The notes beneath the pieces were generated by a model. It had not been told where the DNA came from. It did not search any database and saw nothing but the letters and a program-made list of their open reading frames with translations. Shown here in pieces: positions 4,957-5,494 of a DNA stretch of 5,494 bases. Location: the NCBI GenBank assembly GCA_030595485.1, contig JAUVDE010000255.1, positions 1 to 5,494 on the forward strand. The letters run 5' to 3'. Made by a program: the position numbers and the translations under genes. Source of the stretch: Draconibacterium sp. (GTDB lineage: Bacteria; Bacteroidota; Bacteroidia; Bacteroidales; Prolixibacteraceae). Position 1 is the stretch's first letter, and every line of letters begins with the position of its first letter.

Positions 4957-5494
4957 TCAATAACTTGTGTTTTTGGGTAGCTTGTAAACCTTGTCTTTTA
5001 CCCATTCAGCCCACTGTTGGTGCGTTTTTGTACGGTCGAAAGTAGAATACGGAATTGGTTTGCCAAAATGCAAGTGAATGTCCGTATTTCTATGTTTCAT
5101 AGTTTCATCAACGAGGTAAAACATTTCCAGGTTCCATTTTATTTTGAAAAATTTCCTGAACCTTGCTATGCGGTAAAATCGTTTTGAATTTTGCCCGCTA
5201 ATAAAAACTGGAATAATATCTCGTTTGTGCTGAATTGATTTTGTGATGAAATGTTTTTTCCACTCCAAATCAATAACTTTCCCTTTTATTTCGCGAGAGG
5301 CCAAGCCCGATGGAAAAATCAAAATTTGTTGGTCAGCATTATATGCTTCCGATAGCAGCCGGGCAGCTTTACGGGCGTGTCCACCGTGTTTGTTTACCGG
5401 CACAAAAACCGGTGCGAGCTGCGGTACGCTAAGTAGAATGTCGTTTGCAAGAAATTTGAACTTGCCAAGCTTCTCATCAACATTCCGCATTAGT
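4957..5494 (-). CDS. PlsC-like lysophospholipid/acyl-lipid O-acyltransferase, GlsA-like (5' end outside the window)
   Basis: The C-terminal 179 codons of a membrane-associated acyltransferase. The frame stays open through the window edge: the codon before the internal ATG at 5490 is a leucine codon, so that ATG is not the true start. PlsC relatives are usually about 240-290 residues, so the N-terminal part with the HX4D catalytic motif should lie just outside. Seen, counting from the Met at 5490: KFLANDILLSVPQLAPVF (about 12-29), typical of the stretch after HX4D in Bacteroidota 'hemolysin'-type acyltransferases; PVNKHGG (31-37); and ILIFPSGLASRE (56-67), equivalent to the FPEGTRS substrate-binding motif, followed by DIIPVFISG (91-99). 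Its partner downstream on the same strand is an OlsB/GlsB-like N-acyltransferase, so it probably adds the second, ester-linked acyl chain of an aminolipid. Plain 1-acylglycerol-3-phosphate acyltransferase activity is the alternative. It ends in TGA at 4957, followed by a hairpin and T tract. Confidence 0.8.
   Translation of the reverse strand, partial: LMRNVDEKLGKFKFLANDILLSVPQLAPVFVPVNKHGGHARKAARLLSEAYNADQQILIFPSGLASREIKGKVIDLEWKKHFITKSIQHKRDIIPVFISGQNSKRFYRIARFRKFFKIKWNLEMFYLVDETMKHRNTDIHLHFGKPIPYSTFDRTKTHQQWAEWVKDKVYKLPKNTSY

Noticed and set aside
4670..4980. Two overlapping plus-strand frames opposite the GNAT acyltransferase start
   Set aside because: Both are antisense to the conserved N-terminal part of the acyltransferase and read across the terminator; no homology features.
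3919..5494. Hemolysin operon
   Set aside because: Relatives of both proteins are often labelled 'hemolysin', but the motifs (GNAT/OlsB type and FPSG of PlsC type) indicate acyltransferases.

Overview
The window looks like chromosomal DNA of a Bacteroidota bacterium, plausibly of the Marinilabiliales/Prolixibacteraceae kind. The DNA is AT-rich and most starts lack a clear Shine-Dalgarno sequence. Boxes of the Bacteroidota type TAnnTTTG lie just upstream of several genes, one signal peptide ends in the 'FAQ' style common in the phylum, and several proteins have the look of Bacteroidota versions of their families. The species assignment is inference; no marker gene is present.

Layout. (1) 50-568 (+): a YjjX-type ITP/XTP phosphatase. 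Its stop codon overlaps that of (2), a convergent minus-strand pair at 565-1287: a NifX/NifB-accessory-like small protein and, upstream of it, an AhpD/carboxymuconolactone-decarboxylase-like protein with a CxxC...H redox motif. (3) 1288-1484: a divergent intergenic region with a TAnnTTTG promoter box facing each way and small inverted repeats. (4) 1485-3840 (+): a secreted SPOR-domain protein whose last 17 bp overlap the start of a long, divergent PurF-like glutamine amidotransferase/phosphoribosyltransferase. (5) 3866-3898: a strong intrinsic terminator, probably bidirectional. (6) 3919-5494 (-): a GNAT/OlsB-like N-acyltransferase preceded by a PlsC-like O-acyltransferase that is cut by the window edge. 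Together these two resemble the GlsB/GlsA pair that makes glycine (amino-acyl) lipids in Bacteroides.

How the genes fit together. The window is mostly ordinary housekeeping and membrane metabolism: nucleotide-pool cleaning, a purine-type amidotransferase, peptidoglycan binding, a small redox operon and aminolipid synthesis. I see no mobile element, CRISPR array, tRNA/rRNA or defence system. The most interesting items are the PurF-like protein, which has the key catalytic landmarks but is altered in conserved loops and coupled to an envelope protein, and the terminator and promoter-like box between the two lipid acyltransferase genes.
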